The notes under the pieces were generated by a model, which worked only from the letters and a program-made list of their open reading frames with translations, ran no database searches and had not been told where the DNA came from. Source: Mesorhizobium sp. AR07 (GTDB taxonomy: Bacteria > Pseudomonadota > Alphaproteobacteria > Rhizobiales > Rhizobiaceae). From it: 64,000 bases of DNA. Shown one piece after another: positions 18,376 through 28,864 of this stretch (position 1 is its first letter; every line of letters starts with the position of its first letter). The DNA lies in the NCBI RefSeq assembly GCF_024746815.1, contig NZ_CP080525.1, positions 682,001 through 746,000 of the forward strand, in the 5' to 3' direction. Position numbers and translations under genes: made by a program.

Positions 18376-20855
18376 TTTGAAGGCGGGCTCACCGCTTGCG
18401 GTGCCGACGCGTTCAAGTATACATCCTGTTCAAGCTCTCAACAATTCATGATACGAATCTGGCGAGATTCCCATTGCCTGAACGGCTCTTGGCTGCATCA
18501 GCGGTAGTCCCGGTTTGATCTCGACAGTTCTGCTTCTTCCCTTCCTGGGTGGCCTCAAGTGACGATGAACGATAGCCTCGGATTCTGGACAAAAACTTAT
18601 GCATGTACCGTGTTGCTGGGCGTTGCTTTCGCCGCCGTCTACATAAGTCTTGAACTGCCCGTCTACTATTGGGACTTCGACGCTTATTTCACTGTGTTTA
18701 ACGAGCAGGGCGCGTTCCTGGTTGAGAGCCCTTCTCAGTGGCTTCCTCAATTGAAGGCTTCTGTCGAGAGAGACGATTACAGTTCGGCAATTTTAGCGCC
18801 TCTGATGCCGTTTTACATATTCTTTGGTGGTTCAAGGCTTTCATACGTCGCCGCAATAGTCACGGTTTACCTGGTCCCGGCGGCTCTTTTCATGGGCAGA
18901 ATGAGCTACCTGGAGGCGGTCTCCGAGACATCTCCATCCCGAAGCTGGTTCGCCGTCTGGATTGCGGCCTTTCTCTACACTCCGTTCTGGGCAGCGACGC
19001 TTCGTGGGTTGCCGGATGTTGGCGGTTGTCTGGCGCTTTCCGCAGCGACCTATTTTCTTTGGAAATCAAGGTTCCTGACCCATCAACCGGTGATCAGTGG
19101 AATACGGGTCGGTGCGTATCTGTGGCTCGCGTTCATGCTGCGCCGCTGGTACGCATTCGCCGTCATGGGGATCGCAATTTCCTCAGCACTCTTTTGTCTG
19201 TTCCAAGTCGCAAAAGACCGGGACTTTCCAGCGCTCTGGAAAGCTGCGTTAGGCGGCGTATGCGCGATTCTCGTTATTGTCGCAGCCGCGTGGATTTTCC
19301 AGCTACCCTTGATCGTCAAGATTTTAGCAACCAGCTATGGCGACCTTTACAGCGGATACAAGACAGATTTCGTCTCCCAGCTTGACCAGGTAGGATCTCG
19401 GATCAATTATGTAAACTGGCTATTGATCATATTGGGCCTTTGGATCTCTATTGTACGCCGCAACAGCTTTTCTTTGTTCTGTGCCGTTGCCTCGGCACTT
19501 ACCTTTCTCCTCTTCACCCGGATGCAGGATCTGGACCGCCATCATTCGATGCCGATATTTCTTTGGCTCTTTCCTGCATACGCACAAGCAATCGTTGCAA
19601 TCGTTTCGATGCCGGCGCTCAGACCGCGATGGGCAACCATCGTCATAGCCGTTGCTGCTGGGTTTGCGTATTTGGGCACTTTTTTTCCGATTGGCCGGCA
19701 GCTGCTGGCGCCGATCAGCTACGTCTTTGCCAGGGAAGCCACGCTTCCTCTTCACCTCGACAATCTCCCTGAATACACACGCCTCATCGATGACCTTCTT
19801 GGCAAAATGAGACCTGAGGACCGTTTTTCGGTGTTTGCCTCAGGTGCGGTCATGAACGACTGGCTGTTGTTTGGCATGAACTCAGACTTGGACCCTTACA
19901 TCGAATGGGCCAGCCAAGTGGATAGCCGCAATCAATTCGGACCGAGAACATTGAAATCCAAATATGTTGTCGTAACGGACCCGCCCGTTACCCATTTGCG
20001 GCCGGATGCGCAGATCTGCATTACGATACCGAACCAGGATATTCTCGAAGGGAAAGGCATCGGTGCCGCCTACAAGCGCATTGCGGCCTATCGATTGTCC
20101 GGCGACGTCAAGGGCTACCTCTATGAGCAGGTGCGTCCCGTCAGCAGAGTTGAGATCGACGCCCTCTACGGCGAGTTCAGGAAAAAATACCCGGGCTGGG
20201 CAACGCCTGAGTGGTGAGGGTCGGGTCGATCGCGCCGGGCAGGGGCTTATGCGGCCACTCTCGGCGGTTGTTGTTGCACCATCGTCCTATAGCCTCATCG
20301 AAGCATAATCCTCTACAACTCGACGCTGCGGATATATCTGAACGGATATAACGATGCTTTTGAGTTGGAGCGACATTCGCCTTGGGAGGATAAGGTGAGC
20401 GGACGGCAGCCGACTGGTCATCATGCGGATTTCATACAAACATCCATCGCCAGCAACGATGCGGCGCGCTCGGCGTTGGTCGCCTCCTGGCGGCGCTCGC
20501 TCACATTGCACGGTCTCGATCCGGCCGAGCGCAAGGCGCCGCGGCGCCTGACCGCAGGCGAACTGAGCCAAGCAAGGCAACGCATGGAACCATTGCTTCG
20601 CGCCGCCGATTCGAGCCTGGATCGTCTCTATCTGGCCGTTGGCGGCGTCGGCTGCTGCGTGCTGCTTGCCGATCGCGACGGCATTCCGGTCGAACGCCGC
20701 GGCGCTGTCGCCGATGACGATACGTTCGACGAGTGGGGCCTGTGGACGGGCACTGCCTGGAGCGAGGACTCCGAGGGCACCAACGGCATCGGCACGTGCC
20801 TTGCCGATCAGCGCGCGCTGACCATTCATCGCGACCAGCATTTCTTTGCGCGCAA
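18341..20855. repeat. Tandem duplication, right copy
   Basis: The right copy contains the hydroxylase remnant, the leader, the second GT-C gene, the shared downstream spacer (for example GTTGTTGCACCATCGTCC at both ends) and the first part of the intact regulator gene. Order and orientation are identical to the left copy, so this is a simple head-to-tail duplication followed by deletions. Confidence 0.8.
18559..20217 (+). CDS. Polytopic GT-C-like glycosyltransferase, paralogue 2
   Basis: This 552-residue membrane protein is collinear with the protein at 16317-17972. It shares the start context (CCTCAAGTGACGA), the VYYWDFDAYF loop, and the nearly identical C-terminus with LRPDAQIC and KGIGAAYKR. 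The substitutions cluster in the N-terminal third and in outer loops. GTG at 18559 is chosen because it is conserved with paralogue 1; an ATG two codons later is possible. Both copies are intact, so both are probably functional. Donor and acceptor are unknown. Confidence 0.6.
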   Translation: MTMNDSLGFWTKTYACTVLLGVAFAAVYISLELPVYYWDFDAYFTVFNEQGAFLVESPSQWLPQLKASVERDDYSSAILAPLMPFYIFFGGSRLSYVAAIVTVYLVPAALFMGRMSYLEAVSETSPSRSWFAVWIAAFLYTPFWAATLRGLPDVGGCLALSAATYFLWKSRFLTHQPVISGIRVGAYLWLAFMLRRWYAFAVMGIAISSALFCLFQVAKDRDFPALWKAALGGVCAILVIVAAAWIFQLPLIVKILATSYGDLYSGYKTDFVSQLDQVGSRINYVNWLLIILGLWISIVRRNSFSLFCAVASALTFLLFTRMQDLDRHHSMPIFLWLFPAYAQAIVAIVSMPALRPRWATIVIAVAAGFAYLGTFFPIGRQLLAPISYVFAREATLPLHLDNLPEYTRLIDDLLGKMRPEDRFSVFASGAVMNDWLLFGMNSDLDPYIEWASQVDSRNQFGPRTLKSKYVVVTDPPVTHLRPDAQICITIPNQDILEGKGIGAAYKRIAAYRLSGDVKGYLYEQVRPVSRVEIDALYGEFRKKYPGWATPEW

Positions 20856-21366
20856 CACGCTGCTCAGCTGCACCACCGCACCGATCTACGATCACGAAGG
20901 CAATCTGGCGGCGGCACTCGATGTCTCGTCTTGCCGGTCGGACCTGACCGAAGGCTTCGTCAACCTGATCGCCATTGCGGTAGGCGATGCCGCGCGCCGC
21001 ATCGAGGCCGAGAATTTCCGCCTGACGTTTTCCAACGTCCGCATCTTGCTGGCGCCTGTCGCCGAGCGCAGCACAGGCGCGCTGATTGCCGTCGATGCCG
21101 ACGATCTGGTGGTGGGCGCGACGCGCTCGGCGCGTCTTGCTCTCGGCATCACCCAACAGACCTTGGCCAAAGGGTTGCCGGCCGCCGACATCCTCGGCGG
21201 CTCGGCCAGGGCATCCGAAGACCTCGACGAGGCGGAACGCGGCGTGGTCCAGCGGGCAATCGCGCGAGCCGAAGGCAATGTTTCGGCCGCCGCCAGCAAT
21301 CTTGGAATTTCGCGGGCGACCTTGCATCGCAAGCTTGCTCGATTCGGCATTCGCCGTCCGCACTGA
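20395..21366 (+). CDS. GAF / Fis-type transcriptional regulator (AcoR-like, without AAA+ domain)
   Basis: The 323-residue protein starts at GTG 20395, which has a good GGAGGAT ribosome binding site. A TTG ten codons earlier is in frame but has no such site. Residues 60-200 form a GAF-like sensor region ([40 protein letters not shown]). The C-terminus is a Fis-type helix-turn-helix ([20 protein letters not shown]). The sigma-54 ATPase domain of true AcoR proteins is missing. It lies just upstream of an aldehyde dehydrogenase gene in the same direction and probably controls it in response to an alcohol or aldehyde. A truncated copy lies at 18151-18342. Confidence 0.85.
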   Translation: MSGRQPTGHHADFIQTSIASNDAARSALVASWRRSLTLHGLDPAERKAPRRLTAGELSQARQRMEPLLRAADSSLDRLYLAVGGVGCCVLLADRDGIPVERRGAVADDDTFDEWGLWTGTAWSEDSEGTNGIGTCLADQRALTIHRDQHFFARNTLLSCTTAPIYDHEGNLAAALDVSSCRSDLTEGFVNLIAIAVGDAARRIEAENFRLTFSNVRILLAPVAERSTGALIAVDADDLVVGATRSARLALGITQQTLAKGLPAADILGGSARASEDLDEAERGVVQRAIARAEGNVSAAASNLGISRATLHRKLARFGIRRPH

Positions 21367-21382
21367 CCTTTGGGCTCGGCAG

Positions 21383-21402
21383 CTGTCGCAGATTTGCGAC
21401 AG
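21383..21402. promoter_or_regulatory. Palindromic operator candidate upstream of the aldehyde dehydrogenase
   Basis: The arms CTGTCGCA and TGCGACAG form a perfect 8+4+8 inverted repeat around GATT. It lies 16 bp after the regulator stop and ~105 bp before the dehydrogenase start, a normal place for an upstream activator site. A Fis-type helix-turn-helix dimer would bind such a site. The assignment is by inference. Confidence 0.6.
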
Positions 21403-21506
21403 TCGACGCCGGCGAATGGTGGGGCCGGGCTGACAAGTCCGACCCCGTCCGCAACTCTCGCAACGACGCGACGCATCCCGCGGCGCTGCTTCATGGGAGG
21501 AAGACA

Positions 21507-23024
<1,518 letters not shown>

Positions 23025-23148
23025 TTGCCTCCCAAGGCAGCGCATGATCCTTCCCCAGGGATCATGCGCACTCTATGTAAGAGGCGCGGCTTTGGTTGCC
23101 GCGCCTCGGTCTCTTCGTGAAGATGGGCACTTGGTGACGGAGGCCCCC

Positions 23149-23520
23149 ATGCTCGACAAGGTTTCCCTTGGAAAAGTCTCCGCCACGCCGGCAGCTCGGG
23201 CATTTCTGGCCGAGATCATCGCCGACCATGGTCCGGTGCTGTTCCACCAGTCGGGCGGCTGTTGCGATGGCTCCTCGCCAATGTGTTATCCCCAAAACGA
23301 TTTCATCGTCGGCGACAATGATGTCATGCTGGGCGAAATCGGCGAGACGCCAGTCTATATCAGCGCCTCGCAATATGAGGTCTGGAAGCACACCGATCTC
23401 ATCATCGACGTGGTGCCGGGCAGGGGCGGCATGTTTTCGCTCGACAATGGGCGCGAGCGGCGGTTCCTGACGCGCTCGACTGTCTGCGCCGTGCCAGCGC
23501 CCGCCCGCACCGGGGATTGA
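23149..23520 (+). CDS. DUF779 family protein
   Basis: This 123-residue protein is counted from ATG 23149, which has a GGAGG site ~8 bp upstream. The frame extends back to 23044 but the family is normally ~120 residues. A cysteine cluster is visible (HQSGGCCDGSSPMCY), which may bind metal. DUF779 genes commonly follow acetaldehyde dehydrogenase genes, as here; the biochemical role is not established. Confidence 0.85.
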   Translation: MLDKVSLGKVSATPAARAFLAEIIADHGPVLFHQSGGCCDGSSPMCYPQNDFIVGDNDVMLGEIGETPVYISASQYEVWKHTDLIIDVVPGRGGMFSLDNGRERRFLTRSTVCAVPAPARTGD

Positions 23521-23552
23521 CCGGGCCGCCCTTGTGGGGGCAGTAAACGGTC

Positions 23553-23927
23553 ATGTTCAATCTGCTTCTCGTTGTAGTCGGCGGCGGCATCGGTGCCGGC
23601 ATCCGTCATCTCACCAACATGGGCGCGCTGCGCTTTGTCGGCCCCAATTATCCCTGGGGCACGATGGCGATCAACCTCGTCGGCTCGTTCGCCATGGGCC
23701 TGTTCATCGCCACCCTGGCCCGCCGCGGCGGCACGAACGAGCTCAGGCTGTTCGTCGCTACCGGCATTCTCGGCGGCTTTACCACCTTTTCCGCCTTTTC
23801 GCTCGATTTCGCGACGCTGTGGGAGCGGGGCGCCACGCTGCCGGCGTTGGGATATGCGCTTGCCAGCGTCATAGGCGCCATTATTGCCCTGTTTTTGGGA
23901 CTTTGGCTCGCAAGAACCGTTTCATAG
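23553..23927 (+). CDS. crcB: Fluoride ion channel CrcB/Fluc
   Basis: This 124-residue protein has four membrane segments and the conserved GNxxG-like (NLVGSFAMG) and GGFTTFSAFS stretches that line the fluoride pore. It exports fluoride as a dual-topology dimer. It lies 32 bp after DUF779, and no fluoride riboswitch fits in that space. Confidence 0.93.
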   Translation: MFNLLLVVVGGGIGAGIRHLTNMGALRFVGPNYPWGTMAINLVGSFAMGLFIATLARRGGTNELRLFVATGILGGFTTFSAFSLDFATLWERGATLPALGYALASVIGAIIALFLGLWLARTVS

Positions 23928-23989
23928 TGTTATTGCCGCGCCGAGAGCAGGCCGAGCCCTGTTCGGGAAACGGATAAGCGAAAACGAAT

Positions 23990-24970
23990 ATGGCAGGCGT
24001 TGAACAGATCACGGTGGAGGCCGGCGAGGCGGGCATGCGGCTCGATCGCTGGTTCAAGACCCATTTCCCGGGCCTTGGCTTTGGCCATCTGCAAAAGTTG
24101 CTGCGCTCCGGCCAGATCCGCGTCGATGGCGGCCGGGTCAAGGCCGATACCCGCGTCGAGCCCGGCCAGATGGTGCGCGTTCCGCCGCTCGAGGTGGACA
24201 AGAAGGGCGAGAGCGCGCTGACCGGTCACTCGATCCGCAACCAGGGCGATGCCGACGTTCTGGCGAAAATGCTGATCCACGAGGATCCCAAGGTCTTCGT
24301 CTTCAACAAGCCGGCGGGCCTTGCGGTGCAGGGCGGCTCGGGCGTCACCCGCAATGTCGATGACATGCTGGAAGCCTGGCGCAACCAGAAAGGCGAGAAG
24401 CCGCGGCTGGTCCACCGCCTCGACCGCGACACCTCAGGCGTACTGGTCGTTGCCCGCACCCGGCTTGCCGCCATGAAGCTTGCCGAAGCGTTTCGCGCCC
24501 GCGAGACCAAGAAGACTTACTGGGCGCTGGTCAAAGGCGTGCCGCCGAAGCGCGAGGACAAGATATCGACCTGGCTGATCAAGGAGCCGACGCCGGACGG
24601 CGACCGCGTGCGTGTCGCCGCGCATGGCGAAAAGGGCGCCGACCACGCGGTCTCCTACTACCGCATCATCGAGCAGGCGGCACAGACGATGACCTGGCTG
24701 GAAATGGAGCCCTATACCGGCCGCACCCACCAGCTTCGCGTTCATGCCGCCTACATCGGCTGCCCGATCCTCGGCGATCCGAAATATTTCGAGGCCGACA
24801 CCAACTGGGATTTCCCCGGCGGCATCCAGAACCGCCTGCATCTGCATGCGCGCCGCATCATCATTCCGCACCCCGACAAGGGCGTCATCGATGTCACCGC
24901 GCCGATGCCGCCGCACATGCGCCAGAGCTGGAACCTAATCGGCTTCGACGACGCCAGCGCGGAGGACTGA
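23990..24970 (+). CDS. RluC/RluD-family 23S rRNA pseudouridine synthase
   Basis: The 326-residue protein has an N-terminal S4 RNA-binding domain (about 15-75) and a PseudoU_synth_2 domain with the catalytic Asp in HRLDRDTSGVLV (about residue 145) and the GRTHQLRVHAAYIGCPILGD signature. It isomerises specific uridines in 23S rRNA. The length and S4 domain suggest RluC, but the specific subfamily is not proven. It ends 2 bp before the DMT transporter start. Confidence 0.9.
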   Translation: MAGVEQITVEAGEAGMRLDRWFKTHFPGLGFGHLQKLLRSGQIRVDGGRVKADTRVEPGQMVRVPPLEVDKKGESALTGHSIRNQGDADVLAKMLIHEDPKVFVFNKPAGLAVQGGSGVTRNVDDMLEAWRNQKGEKPRLVHRLDRDTSGVLVVARTRLAAMKLAEAFRARETKKTYWALVKGVPPKREDKISTWLIKEPTPDGDRVRVAAHGEKGADHAVSYYRIIEQAAQTMTWLEMEPYTGRTHQLRVHAAYIGCPILGDPKYFEADTNWDFPGGIQNRLHLHARRIIIPHPDKGVIDVTAPMPPHMRQSWNLIGFDDASAED

Positions 24971-24972
24971 TC

Positions 24973-25890
24973 GTGAGCGGCGCCACCGACGCGCTCGACC
25001 GGCGTGACACGATCGACATGGCCGCCGCCGCCATCATGGTCGGCCTGACCTTTTCCTGGGGGCTGAACTACGTCGCCGCCAAGATCTCCTATGCCGGTTA
25101 CGATCCTGTCTTCCTGTCGATCACGCGCTCGATCATCGGCGGCCTGTGTGTCTTCGTCTGGTGCCAGTGGCGCGGCATAGCGCTTTTCACGCGCGATGGG
25201 ACGTTGCCCGCCGGCATCGCGGTTGGCGTGCTTTTCGGCGTCGAGTTCCTTTTTCTTTATGTAGGCCTGGAGCACACGACCGTCGCCCGCAACACGCTGC
25301 TGGTCAACACAATGCCGTTCTGGATGCTGATCGGCGGCCACTTCCTGCTTGGCGAACAGATCACCTTGCGCAAGTTCCTCGGCCTGCTGCTGGCCTTTGC
25401 CGGCCTGGCCGCTGTCTTTTCCGACAAGCTTGGCGGCAGTGGCGACATGTTGTTCGGTGACCTCCTGAGCCTCGGCGCCGGATTTTTCTGGGCCTTGACC
25501 AACCTCCTCATCAAGCGCTCGAAGCTGGTCGAGGCGAGCGCCGAGAAGCTGCTTCTCTATCAGCTCGCCGGTGCTGCAATCGTTGGCGTTCTGGTCCTGC
25601 CTCTCGCCGGTCCGCCCGTTCGCGACCCTACCGTGCTGCCGACTTTGGCCCTGCTTTTCCAGGCTATTTACATCGTTGCCTTCACCTATGTGCTGTGGTT
25701 CTGGCTGCTGAGGCGTTATCCGGCGTCCGGCCTGTCCAGCTTCACCTTCCTGTCGCCGGTTTTCGGCGTGCTGTGCGGCGCCATGTTCTTGAATGAGCCG
25801 CTGACCATGCGCATTTTCCTGGCACTTGGCCTGATTGCCGCCGGACTGATCATCGTCAACCGGCCGGTGCGCAAGCTGACACCGGTGTAA
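24973..25890 (+). CDS. EamA/DMT-family transporter
   Basis: The 305-residue inner-membrane protein has ten hydrophobic segments arranged as two EamA repeats (about 15-140 and 155-300). It has a GTG start immediately after the pseudouridine synthase stop, indicating coupling. Members export metabolites or amino acids; the substrate is unknown. Confidence 0.85.
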   Translation: MSGATDALDRRDTIDMAAAAIMVGLTFSWGLNYVAAKISYAGYDPVFLSITRSIIGGLCVFVWCQWRGIALFTRDGTLPAGIAVGVLFGVEFLFLYVGLEHTTVARNTLLVNTMPFWMLIGGHFLLGEQITLRKFLGLLLAFAGLAAVFSDKLGGSGDMLFGDLLSLGAGFFWALTNLLIKRSKLVEASAEKLLLYQLAGAAIVGVLVLPLAGPPVRDPTVLPTLALLFQAIYIVAFTYVLWFWLLRRYPASGLSSFTFLSPVFGVLCGAMFLNEPLTMRIFLALGLIAAGLIIVNRPVRKLTPV

Positions 25891-25902
25891 GAGAGACATT
25901 CC

Positions 25903-26694
25903 ATGCGCGACATCCTCAACGACCTCGAAGCGGGCAAATATCTTTCCGATCCGGATCCGGTGCGGCGCGCCCAGATCCAGATGAAGACGCATCTGCCGAA
26001 GCGCTTCTACAAATCCGTCTCGGTCGCGCCGGTGGACGGTGGCTTTGCCGTGCATCTCGACGGCAAGCCGGTGCGCACGCCGGGCAAGGCGCTGCTGACG
26101 CTGCCGACCGAGGCAGCGGCAGCGCTGGTCGCCGACGAGTTCGCCGCCCAGGGCGAGACCATCAATCCAGTGACGATGCCGGTGATGCGCCTCGTCAACA
26201 CCGCCATCGACGGCGTCGCCAGCGATCCGCAGGCGGTGCTGGAAGACATCCTTCGCTTCGCGTCGTCCGATCTCACCTGCTATCGCGCTGATGCGCCGCA
26301 AGGGCTGGTGGAGCGGCAGAACGAACATTGGGATCCGGTCCTCGATTGGGCACGCGGCAGCCTCGGGGCTCGCTTCAATCTCGCCGAGGGCATCATCCAT
26401 GTCGAGCAGCCGCGTGAAACCATTGCGGTTCTCGGTGTTCATCTCAGCCAGCGTGCCGAGCCGTTGCGGCTGGCCGCCATCCACGTCATGACCTCGCTGA
26501 CCGGTTCGGCGCTGCTGGCGCTGGCCGTCGATTTCGGCGAACTCGACGCCCAGGCGGCCTGGGCCGCCGGCCATGTCGACGAGGACTGGCAGATCGAGCA
26601 ATGGGGGCAGGATGCCGAAGCGGTCGCGCGCCGATCGGCCCGCAAGCGCGACATGATGGCTGCCGCCGGCCTGCTCGAAGCGCTCAAGGCCTGA
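25903..26694 (+). CDS. ATP12-family F1-ATPase assembly chaperone
   Basis: This 263-residue protein matches ATP12 (KRFYKSVSVAPVDGGFAVHL, then LDGKPVRTPGK, and a helical C-terminal domain). In mitochondria Atp12 chaperones the alpha subunit of F1; alphaproteobacteria carry homologues. It lies 12 bp after the DMT gene, in the same operon. Confidence 0.9.
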   Translation: MRDILNDLEAGKYLSDPDPVRRAQIQMKTHLPKRFYKSVSVAPVDGGFAVHLDGKPVRTPGKALLTLPTEAAAALVADEFAAQGETINPVTMPVMRLVNTAIDGVASDPQAVLEDILRFASSDLTCYRADAPQGLVERQNEHWDPVLDWARGSLGARFNLAEGIIHVEQPRETIAVLGVHLSQRAEPLRLAAIHVMTSLTGSALLALAVDFGELDAQAAWAAGHVDEDWQIEQWGQDAEAVARRSARKRDMMAAAGLLEALKA

Positions 26695-26887
26695 CGGTTT
26701 TGCCGCTCGCTCTCGCTCATCCCGCACCGCACCTAATACCAAAGTCATAATCCCAAAGGCGCCCTGCCGTTGGCGCGCGCTTTCTGTCATTTTTTCCGTG
26801 ATCGCTGTGCTTGAGTCCGTGTTCGGAGGAGAACGCGGACCGTGGCGCGCAGCATCGAGGCAACGGGTCTCACGGGAGGACAATTCT

Positions 26888-28777
26888 ATGGCAATGGCAT
26901 CGACTGCCGGCGGAGCAAGCCGCGGCATGACGCGGGAGGAGAAGAAGGTCATCTTCGCTTCCTCGCTCGGCACCGTTTTCGAATGGTACGATTTCTATCT
27001 CTACGGCTCGCTGGCGGTGTTCATTGGTTCGACCTTTTTCAGTCCAACCATTCCGGAAGCGACGCGCAATATCTTCGCGCTGCTGGCTTTCGCCGCCGGC
27101 TTCCTGGTGCGCCCGTTCGGCGCGCTGCTGTTCGGCCGCATCGGCGACCTTGTCGGCCGCAAATATACGTTCCTCGTCACCATGACGATCATGGGTCTGT
27201 CGACCTTCCTGGTCGGCCTGCTGCCTGGATATGCGACTTTGGGCATCGCGGCTCCCGTGATCCTGATCATCCTGCGCATGCTGCAGGGCCTGGCGCTGGG
27301 CGGCGAATATGGCGGTGCGGCGACCTATGTCGCCGAGCATGCGCCTGATGACCGCCGTGGTTTCTACACCTCATGGATCCAGACGACGGCGACGCTCGGC
27401 CTGTTCCTGTCGCTGATCGTCATCCTGATCGTGCAGGGTTCATTGAGCAAGGAAACCTACGCCGCCTGGGGTTGGCGCATTCCTTTCATCGTCTCCTTCC
27501 TGCTGCTCGCCGTTTCAATCTGGATCCGGCTGTCTCTTTCCGAGTCGCCGACCTTCCAGAAGATGAAGGAAGAGGGCAAGGGTTCCAAGGCGCCGCTTTC
27601 GGAGGCCTTCGGCCAGTGGAAGAACGCCAAGATCGCGATCCTGGCGCTGCTCGGCCTTACCGCGGGTCAGGCCGTGGTCTGGTACAATGGCCAGTTCTAC
27701 GCGCTGTTCTTCCTGCAGAACGTGCTCAAGGTCGAAGCGCAATCGGTCAACATCATGATTGCCATCGCACTCGCCCTCGGCTCGATCTTCTTCGTCGTCT
27801 TCGGCTGGCTCTCCGACAAGATCGGCCGCAAGCCGATCATCATGGCGGGCCTTGCTTTGGCGATCGTCTGCACTTTCCCGCTGTTCAAGGCGCTGACCTG
27901 GGCTGCCAATCCGGCACTCGCCAAGGCCCAGCAGAATACGCGCGCGACGGTGACGGCGGCACCCGGCGACTGCAAGTTCCAGTTCAATCCGGTCGGCACG
28001 GCGAAGTTCACGACGTCTTGCGACATCGCGACTTCGTTCCTGACCAAGAACTCGGTGCCCTATGACGTGGTGTCGACGGCCGCGGCCGGAACGGCTGCGT
28101 CGGTCAAGATCGGCAATGAGACGGTGAACTCCTACGACGCCATCGCCGTCGGCGACCAGGCGAAAGCCAAGGACGCCGCCTTCGTCAAGGCCGTTAACAT
28201 GTCGCTGCAGGACGGCGGCTATCCCCTGAAGCGCGCGGCGATCAAGATTCCGGACCAGAAGCTTGACGCGTTTGTCGCCGCCAACCCGGAACTGAAGCTC
28301 GATGCCGCCGCGATCCGCGCCGGCGAGAAGGCGACGGTCCCCACAGACCAGGCGATCAAGGACAAGCTGCTGACCACCGACGAGGCGGCGGGTGCGCCCG
28401 AAGTCACCGTCTACACCATACCGGGCGGCGGTGCCTTCGCCATGTTCGCCGACCCGGCGGGAATCAACTGGCCGATGACCATCGGTATCCTGTTCATTCT
28501 CGTCCTGTTCGTGACCATGGTCTACGGTCCGATAGCCGCGATCCTGGTCGAGATGTTCCCGACCCGCATCCGCTACACCGGCATGTCGTTGCCCTATCAC
28601 ATCGGCAATGGTTGGTTCGGCGGCCTGCTGCCGGCGACCGTGTTCGCGCTTAGCGCCTACAAGGGCGATATCTACTATGGTCTGTGGTATCCGGTGGTCA
28701 TTGCCGCGATGTCGCTGATCATCGGCCTGATCTTCGTCAAGGATACGCTCGGAACCAACCTGAACACCAAGCAGTAA
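26888..28777 (+). CDS. MFS transporter of the metabolite:H+ symporter type with large soluble insert
   Basis: The 629-residue protein starts at ATG 26888 after GGGAGGACA. The N-terminal half is a typical MHS-family carrier (GTVFEWYDFYLYGSL; GRIGDLVGRKYTF). After about nine membrane segments there is a hydrophilic insert of ~160 residues (about 350-510) containing two Cys (GDCKFQF, SCDIATS). Three more membrane segments follow. Related carriers in proteobacteria share the insert. Substrates of the family include dicarboxylates, proline and betaine; the one here is unknown. The 193-bp gap before it holds no visible element. Confidence 0.88.
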   Translation: MAMASTAGGASRGMTREEKKVIFASSLGTVFEWYDFYLYGSLAVFIGSTFFSPTIPEATRNIFALLAFAAGFLVRPFGALLFGRIGDLVGRKYTFLVTMTIMGLSTFLVGLLPGYATLGIAAPVILIILRMLQGLALGGEYGGAATYVAEHAPDDRRGFYTSWIQTTATLGLFLSLIVILIVQGSLSKETYAAWGWRIPFIVSFLLLAVSIWIRLSLSESPTFQKMKEEGKGSKAPLSEAFGQWKNAKIAILALLGLTAGQAVVWYNGQFYALFFLQNVLKVEAQSVNIMIAIALALGSIFFVVFGWLSDKIGRKPIIMAGLALAIVCTFPLFKALTWAANPALAKAQQNTRATVTAAPGDCKFQFNPVGTAKFTTSCDIATSFLTKNSVPYDVVSTAAAGTAASVKIGNETVNSYDAIAVGDQAKAKDAAFVKAVNMSLQDGGYPLKRAAIKIPDQKLDAFVAANPELKLDAAAIRAGEKATVPTDQAIKDKLLTTDEAAGAPEVTVYTIPGGGAFAMFADPAGINWPMTIGILFILVLFVTMVYGPIAAILVEMFPTRIRYTGMSLPYHIGNGWFGGLLPATVFALSAYKGDIYYGLWYPVVIAAMSLIIGLIFVKDTLGTNLNTKQ

Positions 28778-28798
28778 CGGACTGCTCGCCAGTCAACA

Positions 28799-28831
28799 AA
28801 AAACCCGGTGCGAGCGATCGCGCCGGGTTTT
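28799..28831. terminator. Bidirectional terminator between the MFS gene and gstI
   Basis: AAAACCCGG and CCGGGTTTT form the outer stem with further GC pairing inside, and A/T runs on both sides. It serves the MFS gene on the plus strand and the convergent small gene on the minus strand. Confidence 0.8.
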
Positions 28832-28864
28832 CAATGCCTGGTCGACAGGCGACGAGAGCAGGGC

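Noticed and set aside
18062..18451. Open frame through the duplication scar
   Set aside because: It reads the fused regulator and hydroxylase remnants in a phase that does not match either protein. It is scar sequence, not a gene.
23521..23552. Fluoride riboswitch before crcB
   Set aside because: Only 32 bases separate the genes, too short for the aptamer, and no matching motif is visible.
24751..26973. Minus-strand open frame of ~740 codons
   Set aside because: It is antisense to the pseudouridine synthase, DMT and ATP12 genes. All three have family matches and ribosome binding sites, whereas this frame has none and reflects high GC.
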